Below are positions 39,666-50,774 of a stretch of 64,000 nt of DNA, in pieces; the stretch's first letter is position 1, and each line of letters opens with the position of its first letter. The notes under the pieces were generated by a model. That model saw only the letters and a list, made by a program, of their open reading frames with translations. It was not told the DNA's origin and did not search any database. Location of the stretch: positions 124,001 through 188,000 of the forward strand of contig NZ_WTKU01000004.1 in the NCBI RefSeq assembly GCF_011378715.1, read 5' to 3'. The position numbers and the translations under genes were made by a program. Origin of the DNA: Psychromonas sp. SA13A (GTDB lineage Bacteria > Pseudomonadota > Gammaproteobacteria > Enterobacterales > Psychromonadaceae).

Positions 39666-39887
39666 CTTGTAATAATTTTCTTATTTTTTACCTTTGATAA
39701 AGCTAACACATCAATATTTACTTTTGACCTTAAGACTCCGTAATATAAAGAAGGTTGGTTCTCATCAAATAACTCTAGTCCGGTTTGACCGCTTTCATCT
39801 ACGTAAAAACACATTGAATCCCCCTGCAACTCAGCGCAACATTAAGTGTGCGAGACTTAGTTTATTGTTAAATATCTGTAAACTACA

Positions 39888-41870
39888 TCAAACAGTTGCA
39901 TCATCTATAAATCCAACGGGTAAACCATCAATTCTTTCTGAGCTAAACTGAGCCACAATAAAACCTGACAACTCATCTATAATGTGGTCCGGCACATCAT
40001 TATCTACAAGAATAAACTGGCAAATGCGTTGTTGTTGTTCATATTGGTCTGAAATATTAATTATGTATTCAAAAATATTTTGATATTTAAGAGGGTCTGA
40101 AACTCCTTCATGAGAGTCTTCTCCTTGAGATGTCTCTTCAGTGTATTTACTATGAGTTTTCGTCTTCCCTAGATACTTACCAACAGTATCAATCATAAGG
40201 AAAGATGGATAGCTCATTTCAGTTACTAATGCTTCTTCCATTAATGAGCATAAATAACCAATCCCTACAATTGTTCTTAGGCCCCCTGACGGGATATTCC
40301 CATATTCGACGCCCCTGACTACAGGGACAAACTTATCACTAGTAAGGCTTATTCCTGAAGGATCTTTTATTTTAATAAACTGAAGATAATTTTTTAAATG
40401 GACAGATAAATTAGAAATAACATCAGCCATTGATGGAGTATTTTCAGTTAATTTCTCAAGGTCTATTTTTAATTCAATAATGGCACTTTCTAGAGACTTG
40501 ATTTTAGTTCTCAAATAATTATGTTGATTTCTAACTTTTAGCCTAGAAACAAATTCTTTTCTTCTTTGTTGAACTTCACCCAATTGTTTAACGTGCATAT
40601 CTCTTTCTGCTAAATAAGGTGATGTTAACTCCTTAGTGTTAAGTTCGATCGCTTCTCTTGCTTTACTCACATTAACTTCTAGTTGCTTTAGATCTAACTT
40701 ATTAAATTCCCATTGCTTTCGGCTTTCATTAATTAAATGCTCAGTATCTTTTACTTTTCTTTTTAAGGAGTTAATTTCTTGATTTACTTTTTCAGCGGAA
40801 GCTATTTCAAATTTTTGTTTAGCGGATTTTAAATCAAGTGAATTATCACAAACAGGACACAAAGATAATTCATCAGGTATTTCACCTATGAATTCACGAG
40901 ATGCTAATGTTGAATTAAATTTTTTAATATCAACTAAGTAATTATTTTGAAGTCGAGAGAACTTTTCAATTTTTTGTTCATTTTCTATGGCTTTCTGCTT
41001 GAGTACACTTTTATCTAACTCCATTCCAGCCATTACTGACTTTATAGCTCTGAATACATCATTATCAGCTATAACCCTATTGTTTAACTCCGATATGCTC
41101 TCCTGAATTAAAATAACTTCGTCGTCGATTTTATCAATATCCTTATCTAACTTTTGCATATCTCCAAATTCAGATTCTCTTAGAAACTCAGAAACAGTAG
41201 TATATTTGCTAATTAGAATATTCATTTGTTTAGTTTTTTCTGAGATATTTTGTTCCAGCTCTGAAACTTGACTGTCTAATGCATTGAAAATGTATTTAAA
41301 TACTTCTGCATTTCTGGTTTGTAATACGTAATTATCTGGATTTAAGTAATTTTTGCTACCTAGGTCATCTTGATTAACATAACAATATTTAATTAAGTCT
41401 CGAAAGCTCAAACGAGCAAGCGATGATTCATCTTTTTTGGGAGACTGCTTTATTTTTAGATTTGTTAGATTTAATGAATTTATTAAAAACTCCGAAAAAA
41501 ATTCCATTTCTGGATATTTCGAAATAGGATTAAATGATGGCAAGTACTTATTTGCAGCAAATTGTTCTATTTTATCAAATGAACATGGGTAAACTTCAAT
41601 TGGTTTTGCTGGATCAAATATGTCTCTTTTTATTGAGCATCTAAAGTCATTTAAGGTTACATCAAGAACTGCGTATCTACCTGTAGATATAATCTCTGGA
41701 TACAAAAGAAAACGTTTAGCTCCTAATAAATAATCAATTAGATTTAAGATACTGGATTTTCCTGTCGCAGAATCCCCGTAAATAATATTGACCCCGGCAC
41801 GAAAATTAACGGTGTAATTTTTTCTTATGCCTACGACAATGAGCTGGTTTATCAATATGCTACTTGCCAT
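39888..41870 (-). CDS. ABC-three-component system ATPase (Rad50/SMC-like)
   Basis: A 660-residue SMC-type ATPase: Walker A in IIYGDSATGKSSILNLIDYL (Gly32-Ser40), two long coiled-coil arms (about 200-335 and 350-500), a zinc-hook-like CPVC at 338-341 between them, a signature-like PSGGLRTIVGIGYL and a Walker B region FLMIDTVGKYLG. The hook and arms resemble Rad50 and the ATPases of ABC-3C conflict systems. Last gene of a three-gene operon; it overlaps the middle-component gene by one base (TAATG). Confidence 0.85.
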   Translation of the reverse strand: MASSILINQLIVVGIRKNYTVNFRAGVNIIYGDSATGKSSILNLIDYLLGAKRFLLYPEIISTGRYAVLDVTLNDFRCSIKRDIFDPAKPIEVYPCSFDKIEQFAANKYLPSFNPISKYPEMEFFSEFLINSLNLTNLKIKQSPKKDESSLARLSFRDLIKYCYVNQDDLGSKNYLNPDNYVLQTRNAEVFKYIFNALDSQVSELEQNISEKTKQMNILISKYTTVSEFLRESEFGDMQKLDKDIDKIDDEVILIQESISELNNRVIADNDVFRAIKSVMAGMELDKSVLKQKAIENEQKIEKFSRLQNNYLVDIKKFNSTLASREFIGEIPDELSLCPVCDNSLDLKSAKQKFEIASAEKVNQEINSLKRKVKDTEHLINESRKQWEFNKLDLKQLEVNVSKAREAIELNTKELTSPYLAERDMHVKQLGEVQQRRKEFVSRLKVRNQHNYLRTKIKSLESAIIELKIDLEKLTENTPSMADVISNLSVHLKNYLQFIKIKDPSGISLTSDKFVPVVRGVEYGNIPSGGLRTIVGIGYLCSLMEEALVTEMSYPSFLMIDTVGKYLGKTKTHSKYTEETSQGEDSHEGVSDPLKYQNIFEYIINISDQYEQQQRICQFILVDNDVPDHIIDELSGFIVAQFSSERIDGLPVGFIDDATV

Positions 41871-42379
41871 TAATAAGATTCCTTGCTGAGAGTATTATTT
41901 ATAGATTGATTCAAAAGAGATTTACTAATACTTAAAATACCTTTCAATTTTTCGCACCTGTGAGAAACATCTAACAAGTATTCATCTTGTAACTTTGATG
42001 TAAGCAAAACGCCTTGCTCACTAGCAATATAAAAAAAACCATCATTTTTTTTGTAAATTACTTCGATAAGCTTTTTAGATATCAAGATAGTAAGTAAAGA
42101 CTGTATGAGATTTCTATCAAACAAGAGATCAATATTAGGGGAAATTGAAGAGATTGAATAACTGTCAGACTCATTAAGTTGGATAGTATTTTTATTTAAA
42201 ATCATTAAAACTTTATTTAATACTATAGGGTTTTTAACCAAATATAAGAAAATATGTAGCATTTCGTTGTTAACTTTTAAAGCTCCTCTATTAGTTTTCC
42301 CAAGCGCTGTAATAATTAAAAGTACAATTGATAAGTTAATAAAAAGATCATCATCAGCATCTAGGAATGGTAATCTCAT
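41870..42379 (-). CDS. ABC-three-component system middle component
   Basis: A 169-residue helical protein lying between the hydrolase and the ATPase, overlapping the first by 4 bases (ATGA) and the second by 1. The N-terminus MRLPFLDADDDLFINLSIVL and a C-terminal winged-helix-like part (LIEVIYKKNDGFFYIASEQG) suit the small middle components that link effector and ATPase in ABC-3C systems. Assignment rests mainly on context; the sequence by itself is not distinctive. Confidence 0.7.
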   Translation of the reverse strand: MRLPFLDADDDLFINLSIVLLIITALGKTNRGALKVNNEMLHIFLYLVKNPIVLNKVLMILNKNTIQLNESDSYSISSISPNIDLLFDRNLIQSLLTILISKKLIEVIYKKNDGFFYIASEQGVLLTSKLQDEYLLDVSHRCEKLKGILSISKSLLNQSINNTLSKESY

Positions 42380-43602
42380 TTATCAATTCCTTTGAATTGA
42401 ATCGCTTCATTCGAAGCCCACCAAATATCAGAGTTTTGATCATTTGCTAATTGATGCAACATCCCTTTTTTATGATAAGGCTGAAGTGTAGAAATTAAGC
42501 TTTTGAGTAAACCGGAATCTTCAGATGTTATTTTAGTATGTACCTCAGCCAGTAATTTACCTGAATTCATAGTTTCGTCTGATAAGTACTTATCATAGCT
42601 ATCTTTGTATAACTGACGAATATTATCAAAAAGTTTCTGCAACTGTTTTTTATCATGGTGTGAATTAAAGTGTTTCGACATATATTCTGCATTGAAAAAC
42701 AATTCTTTTGCATTATCTTGTGATTCTTTTGCTATGTCAGCAATAATTAGTTTTATAAGGAATAAGTATTCATCATATGAATCTTCCTCAATACACTTCT
42801 GATAGCCGACCTCTCCAACATGATTATGCTTATGTGATTCTGTTAGAAATAGGCAAGCACTATTATAAACAATAGAATTAACGCTCGCTGGTTTTGATAT
42901 TGAAACATGATCTTCAGCAACACTAATTATATCTTTTTCTATTTTATCAATGGCAACAGCACTGTATTGAGATACAACAACATCATAACTACCATAAAAG
43001 TACTTTGTAGTAGGTTTGTTATCCAAGTCTACCCATTTTTGATTTAGCTTATTGATAAACTTATTTACAGGGTTTAAGTTACCTAGCTGTAAATTATTAC
43101 TGAAAAGCCCTCCAATCACAGCCATCTCAGCACCTTGATGAGGTACAGCTAGAGATAGAAATAATTTAACTTTCGTCCAACCATTTTCTTTTAATTCATC
43201 TGTTATAAGACATTTAGTTAATAACCCTCCCATGCTATGAGCAATAATGTAAACATTGTCATATTGGGATAATGTTATTCTTAAATGACCACTTAAATTT
43301 TTAGCTAACTCATTTATTTCTAAATTACTTTCATTTTTATGAGTTTTTTTCCTGAAAAAATTTTTTATGCGTCGAAATTTTTCTTTATTGATACCAAATA
43401 AATCAACTAGTGTCGAAAAATATCCATAAGAAGCCACGTCAAAATGGTCGCTGATATAGTCATTTTTTAGCAGAAGGTTTGGAAATGATACTTCGCTTTT
43501 ATTAGTCCACGTTTTATGACTATCGCCTGTAAATCCATGCACAAACAAAACCAAATTGTTACAGCTTTTACGTTGTTGAAAAAAGACAAAATCATTATCC
43601 AT
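42376..43602 (-). CDS. ABC-three-component system effector: alpha/beta hydrolase (lipase-like)
   Basis: A 408-residue protein with an alpha/beta hydrolase domain (1 to about 260): oxyanion region LVLFVHGFTGDSHKTW and nucleophile elbow AHSMGG (Ser123); a late DHVSISKP supplies the likely catalytic histidine. The C-terminal 150 residues form a separate helical domain ending in GMLHQLANDQNSDIWWASNE, which resembles the C-terminal domain shared by ABC-3C effectors. The probable substrate is a lipid or ester, so activation could damage the membrane of an infected cell. First gene of the operon, 440 bases from the ligase gene. Confidence 0.82.
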   Translation of the reverse strand: MDNDFVFFQQRKSCNNLVLFVHGFTGDSHKTWTNKSEVSFPNLLLKNDYISDHFDVASYGYFSTLVDLFGINKEKFRRIKNFFRKKTHKNESNLEINELAKNLSGHLRITLSQYDNVYIIAHSMGGLLTKCLITDELKENGWTKVKLFLSLAVPHQGAEMAVIGGLFSNNLQLGNLNPVNKFINKLNQKWVDLDNKPTTKYFYGSYDVVVSQYSAVAIDKIEKDIISVAEDHVSISKPASVNSIVYNSACLFLTESHKHNHVGEVGYQKCIEEDSYDEYLFLIKLIIADIAKESQDNAKELFFNAEYMSKHFNSHHDKKQLQKLFDNIRQLYKDSYDKYLSDETMNSGKLLAEVHTKITSEDSGLLKSLISTLQPYHKKGMLHQLANDQNSDIWWASNEAIQFKGIDK

Positions 43603-44042
43603 ATTTAACCTTCTATATAAAAACCCAACTAAAAACAGCTAGCACATACCTATGCTAATATACCTTAATAGTCAAAATAAATAATAACTTACATCATGTA
43701 ATTGTATTTTAAAATCAATAAAATTGATATCTTACTACTAAGTCTCATAATAAAATAATGCTTTCACTACTTTTTAAATAACATTCAATTGAGTGTCTTA
43801 TGCTCCGGCTATATTTGGATTTTTTAAGAAGGTGATATTTACATAGATTGTGACGATGGGGATTTACGATTATGAACTTGTTTAATAATACTCAGTGCAA
43901 TAGTATAATCGAATTATACTATTGCTATATATCTAGTTAAAATTCCACAATCCAATTTTTATCTTCATTGAAATATCTAAAACGCACATAGTCGAAAACT
44001 AAATTTATCCCTTTAAATATTTTAAGGGGATAAATAAATTCT
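43603..44042. other. Gap between ABC-3C operon and the element's ligase gene, with a 12-bp palindrome
   Basis: No gene visible. CAATAGTATAAT (43,898-43,909) and ATTATACTATTG (43,913-43,924) form a perfect inverted repeat with a 3-base spacer, without a T-run, so an operator is more likely than a terminator. CCCTTTAAA...TTTAAGGG at 44,009-44,028 may be a weak terminator for the ligase gene. The ABC-3C promoter should lie near 43,610-43,750. Confidence 0.5.
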
Positions 44043-45998
44043 TTATTTTTTTGATATTAAATCTAAATACTCCAACTCTGATAAAACTTGAACCCCTTTG
44101 TCCCGAGCAGCATTAATTTTATTTGCCCCGACCTTATCACCAGTTACAAGTAATGAGGTTTTTCCTGTTACTGATTTAGCGACCTTAGCACCTAATGCTT
44201 TAGCGTCTTTTTCCATATCCCCTCTAGAGCCTTGAGTCATCGAGCCAGTAAATACAACTATTTTACCAAAAATAGGTGTTTCACCTTCTGATTGTTCTGA
44301 AGCCTTCGGCGTGATTGCCAAATTAAAACCTAATGCTCGAACTTTTCGAAACTCTTCTTCTATATTGGCTAATCCTTCTACAACAGCCTCTGCACTAACC
44401 AAAGCAAATCCATCAAGTTTCACTAAATCTTCTATTGTAGCTTCAAATAAAGAGTCTAAAGTATGGTGATGCAATAACTTTTCACAATTACCTCCTCCCA
44501 TTCGACTAACACCAAAAGCGGCTAGGAACCTCCAGTCTTCTATTTCAACTTCACGACTAATTTTAAGCTGTTCAACTAAGTTTTGAGCTGTTTTATCACC
44601 GAAGCCAAAACTTATAAATTGGAATTGCTGTAACTCATAAATTTCATGGATTTTCTTTATTCCTGACTCATGAAGCTTCTCAATTACTTTTGGACCAAAA
44701 CCATCAATATTGCCAAGCGTTTTGAAGAAGTGCACCAGTGTATTTTCTGTTTGAGCAGGGCAATCCGTTTTATTAGGACATACCAAATGGTCTGATTCCC
44801 AAATTAAATGGGTTCCACAACTAGGGCAACTTTCTGCTAATTGAGGTGCAACGGATTTAAGCACTTTTTCAATTTTAGGTATAACCAGTCCACTTCTAAC
44901 CAATTGAACAATTGCACCTGGACCAACACCATTAGTTTTTACCATATTATAGTGATGCACTGTAGCTCGACTAATCGTTGCACCACTCAACTTAGTCGGC
45001 TCTAATTCAGCTACTGGCGTCACCCGGCCCGTTCTAGATGTTTGTGGAGTTACTTCTAATACTTTAACTTCTGCCGATTCTGCATTCACTTTAAAGGCAA
45101 TCTGCCATCTATGGTGATGACGAGTAGCCCCCATATGCTCTTTTAGAGTTTCATTTGTTACTTCTAGAATTACTCCATCAATATCATAATCTACAGAAGT
45201 CCAAATTTTATCAACGATTTTATCAAAATCGGTTAAAATTTCTTTATAATGGCCAGTCCAATTTTCAATTAGTGAAAATGGAAAGAAAACACAAGCTCCT
45301 TCGTCTATTGCTTTTTGGATAGATTCATCAACTTTTTTCTCTGCAATTATAGCCGCTTGAATGTTCCTTGAATTTTCAAATTTTTTACTAAGAATTGAAT
45401 CAAAATAACTTTTCTTAATTACTATTTCACCAGGCCCTAAACCTCTAGATCCCGAATTTGCAACTTGAAGTCCTTTATTAAAAGCTCGGGTAATATCTTG
45501 GCCTCTAATTCCATCGCCACGAGTATAAAGAGATATTCCATCATCGTATGCTGCATACCCATCTAACTTAGGCGTTACTCTTATTTGGATTTCAGACTCC
45601 ATAACACCAATTTCTTCTGCTGCTTTTAAGAACCTATCAGTCCATTTTCTTATTGCTTCAAATGAATATGCTTTATCTGTAGATAACATTTTCTCGGGTA
45701 AAGCTACTGTTTTACTTTCTACTAATATTTCAGGTTCAATAGTTGATAAATAAGAATGATCAGGATCTCTATTCTTTAATTCTGCGATATATGAGTCATA
45801 ATCGTCATCATCAATTATTCGAGTACTAGAACGGTATAGAGCATTTGATACTTTAAGGATAATTAATAAATCTTCTAATGAAATATCATTCATCGAACGC
45901 TCAAACAGTAATTCCAAAGAATTAATTTCGCCTTCAATATTAATATCCAGTTTATCAATAACTAATAATTGTTCTTTATTTAATTTTACTTCTGACAT
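44043..45998 (-). CDS. Second, element-borne NAD+-dependent DNA ligase (LigA2)
   Basis: A complete but divergent NAD+-type ligase of 651 residues. Domain Ia keeps the NAD+ signature (IIDDDDYDSYIAEL); the nucleophile is Lys144 in VTPKLDGYAAY; YTRGDGIRGQDIT, the VDYDIDGVILEV motif, OB fold, a Cys4 zinc finger (CPSCGTHLIWESDHLVC, PNKTDC), helix-hairpin-helix and a BRCT domain (KIVVFTGSMTQGSRGD) follow in order. The frame is open to 46,085, but ATG 45,998 has AGGT upstream and gives a normal start. It begins 13 bases after the stop of truncated ligA and is 75 bases from the element end. It should replace the severed host ligase. Confidence 0.93.
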   Translation of the reverse strand: MSEVKLNKEQLLVIDKLDINIEGEINSLELLFERSMNDISLEDLLIILKVSNALYRSSTRIIDDDDYDSYIAELKNRDPDHSYLSTIEPEILVESKTVALPEKMLSTDKAYSFEAIRKWTDRFLKAAEEIGVMESEIQIRVTPKLDGYAAYDDGISLYTRGDGIRGQDITRAFNKGLQVANSGSRGLGPGEIVIKKSYFDSILSKKFENSRNIQAAIIAEKKVDESIQKAIDEGACVFFPFSLIENWTGHYKEILTDFDKIVDKIWTSVDYDIDGVILEVTNETLKEHMGATRHHHRWQIAFKVNAESAEVKVLEVTPQTSRTGRVTPVAELEPTKLSGATISRATVHHYNMVKTNGVGPGAIVQLVRSGLVIPKIEKVLKSVAPQLAESCPSCGTHLIWESDHLVCPNKTDCPAQTENTLVHFFKTLGNIDGFGPKVIEKLHESGIKKIHEIYELQQFQFISFGFGDKTAQNLVEQLKISREVEIEDWRFLAAFGVSRMGGGNCEKLLHHHTLDSLFEATIEDLVKLDGFALVSAEAVVEGLANIEEEFRKVRALGFNLAITPKASEQSEGETPIFGKIVVFTGSMTQGSRGDMEKDAKALGAKVAKSVTGKTSLLVTGDKVGANKINAARDKGVQVLSELEYLDLISKK

Positions 45999-46011
45999 GG
46001 AACAATACCTA

Positions 46012-47253
<1,242 letters not shown>

Positions 47254-47273
47254 TTATTTATTTGTTTTTACTA

Positions 47274-47298
47274 ATAAAAAAACCTCGTAAACGAGGTT
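47274..47298 (-). terminator. Intrinsic terminator between zipA and ligA
   Basis: On the minus strand AACCTCG-TTTA-CGAGGTT is followed by seven T. It lies 30 bases before the ligA start, leaving little room for a ligA promoter, so ligA (and now the ligase behind it) probably depends on partial readthrough from zipA. Confidence 0.8.
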
Positions 47299-47329
47299 CT
47301 TCTAGAAAGTGGTAAATGCCCTTTCAATG

Positions 47330-48265
47330 TTATTGGTATTGTTGTAAACGCTGACGATACTCCATAAATTGTTCAGGGGTAAATTTCTCTCTTTTTTCAT
47401 TTAAAACTTCACAGTCAAATTCTTCTGCAGCTTGCTCTACTGCCCGCAACATCATATCGAAGGATTTATTTACACTAATTTTATCATTTGGGGCGGTAAA
47501 GAAAAATGAAATACCAGGAGAATTAAATTGTTCCATATAATCTAAATCAAAGGTGCCCGGTGCCATCATATTAGCGATGCTAAATAATATTTCACCAGTA
47601 CCGTCTGAATGCTCATGTCGATGGAAGATATTCATATCTCCATAACGAAAACCCGATGTTAAAAAGAATTGCAATAGCTCATGACCACCTAAACGTTCGC
47701 CTTGTTTGGCAGCGATATTAAAAATAAATAATTCATCGGGCAGCTTTTGTTCAACTTGGCTAGTTTGCGCAGTTTCACTTACTTGCTTAGCGTCGATAGC
47801 TTGTTTAGGGTCAGTAGCTTTAATGTCATCTTTATTTGCTAATTCAATATCACTGATGATCTGATCAACACTGGTGATGTTATTTACATCAGGCTGTTGT
47901 TTGCTTTCAGGCTCAAGTTTATCAATCACTTGATCTTTTTCGTCTTGAAATACAATAGGGTCGGTATCGTTATTGTCTTCTTGTGCATCAATATTAAAAT
48001 TGATCACCTCTGACTGATCTTTATCGTCTGAAAGATGTGAAGAAAAAGCCATTGAATCAAAGTCACGTTCACGATTGAATGAGTTAGATGATTGTTTATC
48101 TTGATCATTAAAGGATTCGTCTCCTTCTTCCAATTCATCATATTTCTCTTCTTGTTCCGCGAGCAAGGCTAACTTGTTTTTCCTGTTGAGTAAAAAACCA
48201 TGAATTAATACGCCGGCAATAGCCAAAATACCAATTGCAATAAGAATAGGTTGAAAGTGCTGCAT
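47330..48265 (-). CDS. zipA: Cell division protein ZipA
   Basis: Membrane anchor of the Z-ring. One N-terminal transmembrane helix (LIAIGILAIAGVLIHGFLL, about 6-24), an acidic, asparagine-rich variable linker (about 40-165) and the conserved C-terminal FtsZ-binding domain (about 170-311; LPDELFIFNIAAKQGERLGG, MAPGTFDLDYMEQFNSPGIS). 311 residues. The zipA-ligA pair is a conserved gammaproteobacterial arrangement. Confidence 0.95.
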   Translation of the reverse strand: MQHFQPILIAIGILAIAGVLIHGFLLNRKNKLALLAEQEEKYDELEEGDESFNDQDKQSSNSFNRERDFDSMAFSSHLSDDKDQSEVINFNIDAQEDNNDTDPIVFQDEKDQVIDKLEPESKQQPDVNNITSVDQIISDIELANKDDIKATDPKQAIDAKQVSETAQTSQVEQKLPDELFIFNIAAKQGERLGGHELLQFFLTSGFRYGDMNIFHRHEHSDGTGEILFSIANMMAPGTFDLDYMEQFNSPGISFFFTAPNDKISVNKSFDMMLRAVEQAAEEFDCEVLNEKREKFTPEQFMEYRQRLQQYQ

Positions 48266-48511
48266 TATTGATTCTCTTGATTGATCATAGATAACTTTAT
48301 GACCCTTAAATTACCTTGTATCAAGCTGTGCGTCTATCATTTGCCACTAATTTTTTGCAAAACTGCTAAGGAATTTATAAAAGAGATCAATTATTAGCGA
48401 ATATTTACACTTTATGTCCATTTACTATCAACAAGCATTGATTTTTGTATCTTGAATGATAACCGCTATACAAGGTAATATCGTCTGATATAACAATGAC
48501 AAGGTTTAATC

Positions 48512-49279
48512 ATGAACAATGAACGTTTAATTCATCAGCCATTATCCGGCATAGGGTATTTATTTAAAGGTGTACAACTTCTTCGTCATCCCCAACTAAG
48601 AATGTTTGTACTCATTCCATTATTTATTAATGTATTGATCTTCGCCAGTGCATTCTGGTTTTTATTTTCTAGCATTACCGACTGGATAGATGCTTACATG
48701 CAGGAGCTTCCATCTATTTTAACTTGGTTATCCTATGTGCTTTGGCCAATCATTATTTTTTCTATTTTATTTTTATTCTCATTTATATTTTCGACTATTG
48801 CCAACTTAATTGCGGCACCATTCAATGGTTTGTTAGCTGAAAAGACTGAAATGTTATTAACCAATAAACCTATCAATGATGAAGGTTGGCAGGATTTATT
48901 TAAAGATTTACCAAGAATATTTAAACGAGAATGCCAAAAATGGCTATATTTCTTGCCTCGTATTTTAGGTTGTTTAATTCTATTTTTAATACCAGTGGTG
49001 GGCCAAACCGTCGCGCCTATTATTTGGTTTATCTTTGCAGGATGGATGATGGCAATTCAGTACGCTGACTACCCCTTTGACAATCATAAAGTTTCTTTTA
49101 CTAGCATGCGCACCATTTTAGGAAAACGCTACGGTAAAAATATTACCTTTGGAATGGTAATTAGCCTCTGCACTACGTTACCTATTTTAAACTTTATTAT
49201 TATGCCCATTGCTGTTTGTGGTGCAACCGCTGCTTGGGTTGATATCTATAAAAATCAAGCACTAACTATAGATCAATAA
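48512..49279 (+). CDS. cysZ: Sulfate transport protein CysZ
   Basis: Integral membrane protein of 255 residues supporting sulfate uptake for cysteine synthesis. Family blocks: GIGYLFKGVQLLRHPQLRMF at the N-terminus, NLIAAPFNGLLAEKTE in the middle and MAIQYADYPFDNHKVSF near 180. Four or more hydrophobic helices. In E. coli cysZ neighbours cysK and zipA; here it is divergent from zipA. Shares a bidirectional terminator with sodB downstream. Confidence 0.93.
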   Translation: MNNERLIHQPLSGIGYLFKGVQLLRHPQLRMFVLIPLFINVLIFASAFWFLFSSITDWIDAYMQELPSILTWLSYVLWPIIIFSILFLFSFIFSTIANLIAAPFNGLLAEKTEMLLTNKPINDEGWQDLFKDLPRIFKRECQKWLYFLPRILGCLILFLIPVVGQTVAPIIWFIFAGWMMAIQYADYPFDNHKVSFTSMRTILGKRYGKNITFGMVISLCTTLPILNFIIMPIAVCGATAAWVDIYKNQALTIDQ

Positions 49280-49387
49280 ACCTCAAGAATAGAGTTCAAC
49301 CATTATTAATCCATGACGATTGATAATGGTTAGTGTCATTATTAAATGACACATATAAACTACACATACAAACTACACATACAAAAA

Positions 49388-49419
49388 AACCTATCCTGAT
49401 CATTCGATCAGGATAGGTT
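49388..49419. terminator. Terminator between cysZ and sodB
   Basis: A perfect 14-bp stem (AACCTATCCTGATC with GATCAGGATAGGTT) with a 4-base ATTC loop. On the minus strand it is followed by seven T, so it is mainly the sodB terminator; on the plus strand the T-run is weak. Confidence 0.85.
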
Positions 49420-49527
49420 TATATTCGATGTCCATTAATGAAATAGTTCCATCAATGACAAACTAAAAATATCAATCATCGCCTTAATAAGACGATGCTC
49501 GATACTTCCAGCTTAGTTTATAGGTAA

Positions 49528-50112
49528 TTAAGCAGCGAAGTTCTTAGCTACAAATTCCCAGTTAACTAATGCCCAAAAACCATTTAGGTAGTTAGGACGT
49601 ACATTGCGGTAATCAATGTAATAAGCATGTTCCCATAAATCAACAGTTAGAAGTGGTGTAGTACCTTCTTCAGTTAATGGAGTACCTGCGTTTGATGTAT
49701 TAACGATTTCTAATGAACCATCTGCTTTTTTAACTAACCAAGTCCATGAAGAACCAAAGTTGTTAACAGCTTTATCATTTAACTGTGCTTGGAATTCAGC
49801 AAAAGAACCAAATTTTGCATCAATAGCAGCTGCAAGTTCGCCCGTAGGTTCACCGCCAGCATTAGGCGCTAAACAGTTCCAGTAAAATGTATGGTTCCAG
49901 ATTTGTGCAGCATTGTTAAAAACGCCACCTTCAGAAGTTTTAATGATTTCTTCTAAAGATTTTTCAGCAAGATCAGTACCTTCAACTAAACCGTTTAATT
50001 TAGCAACGTAAGTAGCGTGGTGCTTACCATGGTGAAACTCTAACGTTTCAGCTGAAATGTGTGGTTCTAATGCATCTTTTGCGTAAGGTAATGCTGGTAA
50101 TTCAAAAGCCAT
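49528..50112 (-). CDS. sodB: Iron superoxide dismutase SodB
   Basis: Cytoplasmic Fe-type superoxide dismutase of 194 residues. Metal ligands: His in [13 protein letters not shown], His in IWNHTFYWN, and Asp/His in [14 protein letters not shown]. The [18 protein letters not shown] stretch and the [10 protein letters not shown] helix match the iron form. AGGAG before ATG 50,112 is well placed. Often controlled by Fur and RyhB in relatives; nothing conclusive seen here. Confidence 0.96.
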   Translation of the reverse strand: MAFELPALPYAKDALEPHISAETLEFHHGKHHATYVAKLNGLVEGTDLAEKSLEEIIKTSEGGVFNNAAQIWNHTFYWNCLAPNAGGEPTGELAAAIDAKFGSFAEFQAQLNDKAVNNFGSSWTWLVKKADGSLEIVNTSNAGTPLTEEGTTPLLTVDLWEHAYYIDYRNVRPNYLNGFWALVNWEFVAKNFAA

Positions 50113-50318
50113 TTTAAATTCTCCTAATAGAGGCTGAGGGGGATATCAATTTTAGCGACCATTTATACTTTCTTTATGAATAAAAAGCCACAACAAAAAT
50201 TGAGCTAGATCATTTTTTATCTATGGTAGAATAATCGCAAATTCATAGTAAGATTGCACGCTTACAACTGATATAATGTGCAATTAATTAATAATATGCT
50301 GTCGTTAGAGGAAAAATA

Positions 50319-50651
50319 ATGGAAACTTTAGATAAAATCAAAGAACAATTAAACGAAAATACAATTTTGTTATACATGAAGGGGTCGCCTAAATTACCAA
50401 GTTGTGGTTTTTCTTCGCAAGCTTCACAGGCATTAATGCAATGTGGACAACCTTTTGCTTACGTTGATATCTTACAAAACCCTGATATTCGTGCTGAACT
50501 ACCAAAATATGCTAACTGGCCTACTTTCCCTCAATTATGGGTAGAAGGCGAGCTTGTAGGTGGTTGCGATATTATCTTAGAAATGTTCCAACAAGGTGAA
50601 TTACAACCGTTAATTACAGCCGCAGCTGAAAAAGCAAACGCAGCAGAGTAA
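50319..50651 (+). CDS. grxD: Monothiol glutaredoxin GrxD
   Basis: CGFS-type glutaredoxin of 110 residues that carries [2Fe-2S] clusters. Active site LPSCGFSSQA, GSH-binding WPTFPQLWVEGELVGGCDI, typical length. GAGGAAA precedes ATG 50,319. Divergent from sodB, the common arrangement in this group. Confidence 0.95.
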   Translation: METLDKIKEQLNENTILLYMKGSPKLPSCGFSSQASQALMQCGQPFAYVDILQNPDIRAELPKYANWPTFPQLWVEGELVGGCDIILEMFQQGELQPLITAAAEKANAAE

Positions 50652-50662
50652 TTATTAAGCAT

Positions 50663-50693
50663 CATACTGCTTAAATATTACCTAAGCAGTATG
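50663..50693 (+). terminator. Probable terminator of grxD
   Basis: CATACTGCTTA (50,663-50,673) and TAAGCAGTATG (50,683-50,693) form a perfect 11-bp stem just after the grxD stop. The T-run that follows is poor. Confidence 0.5.
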
Positions 50694-50774
50694 AGTTTAT
50701 AAAGGTTAACACAATCTTGGTTGTGCTAGCCTTTATATCTACTTGAAACCTTTACCTATCTCCAACTATACTAT

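Noticed and set aside
39694-39951. 85-codon plus-strand frame
   Set aside because: Overlaps the 3' end of the ABC ATPase gene and has no recognisable protein features.
43898-43924. Palindrome as the terminator of the element ligase
   Set aside because: It lacks a T-run on either strand and is 120 bases past the stop; an operator is as likely.
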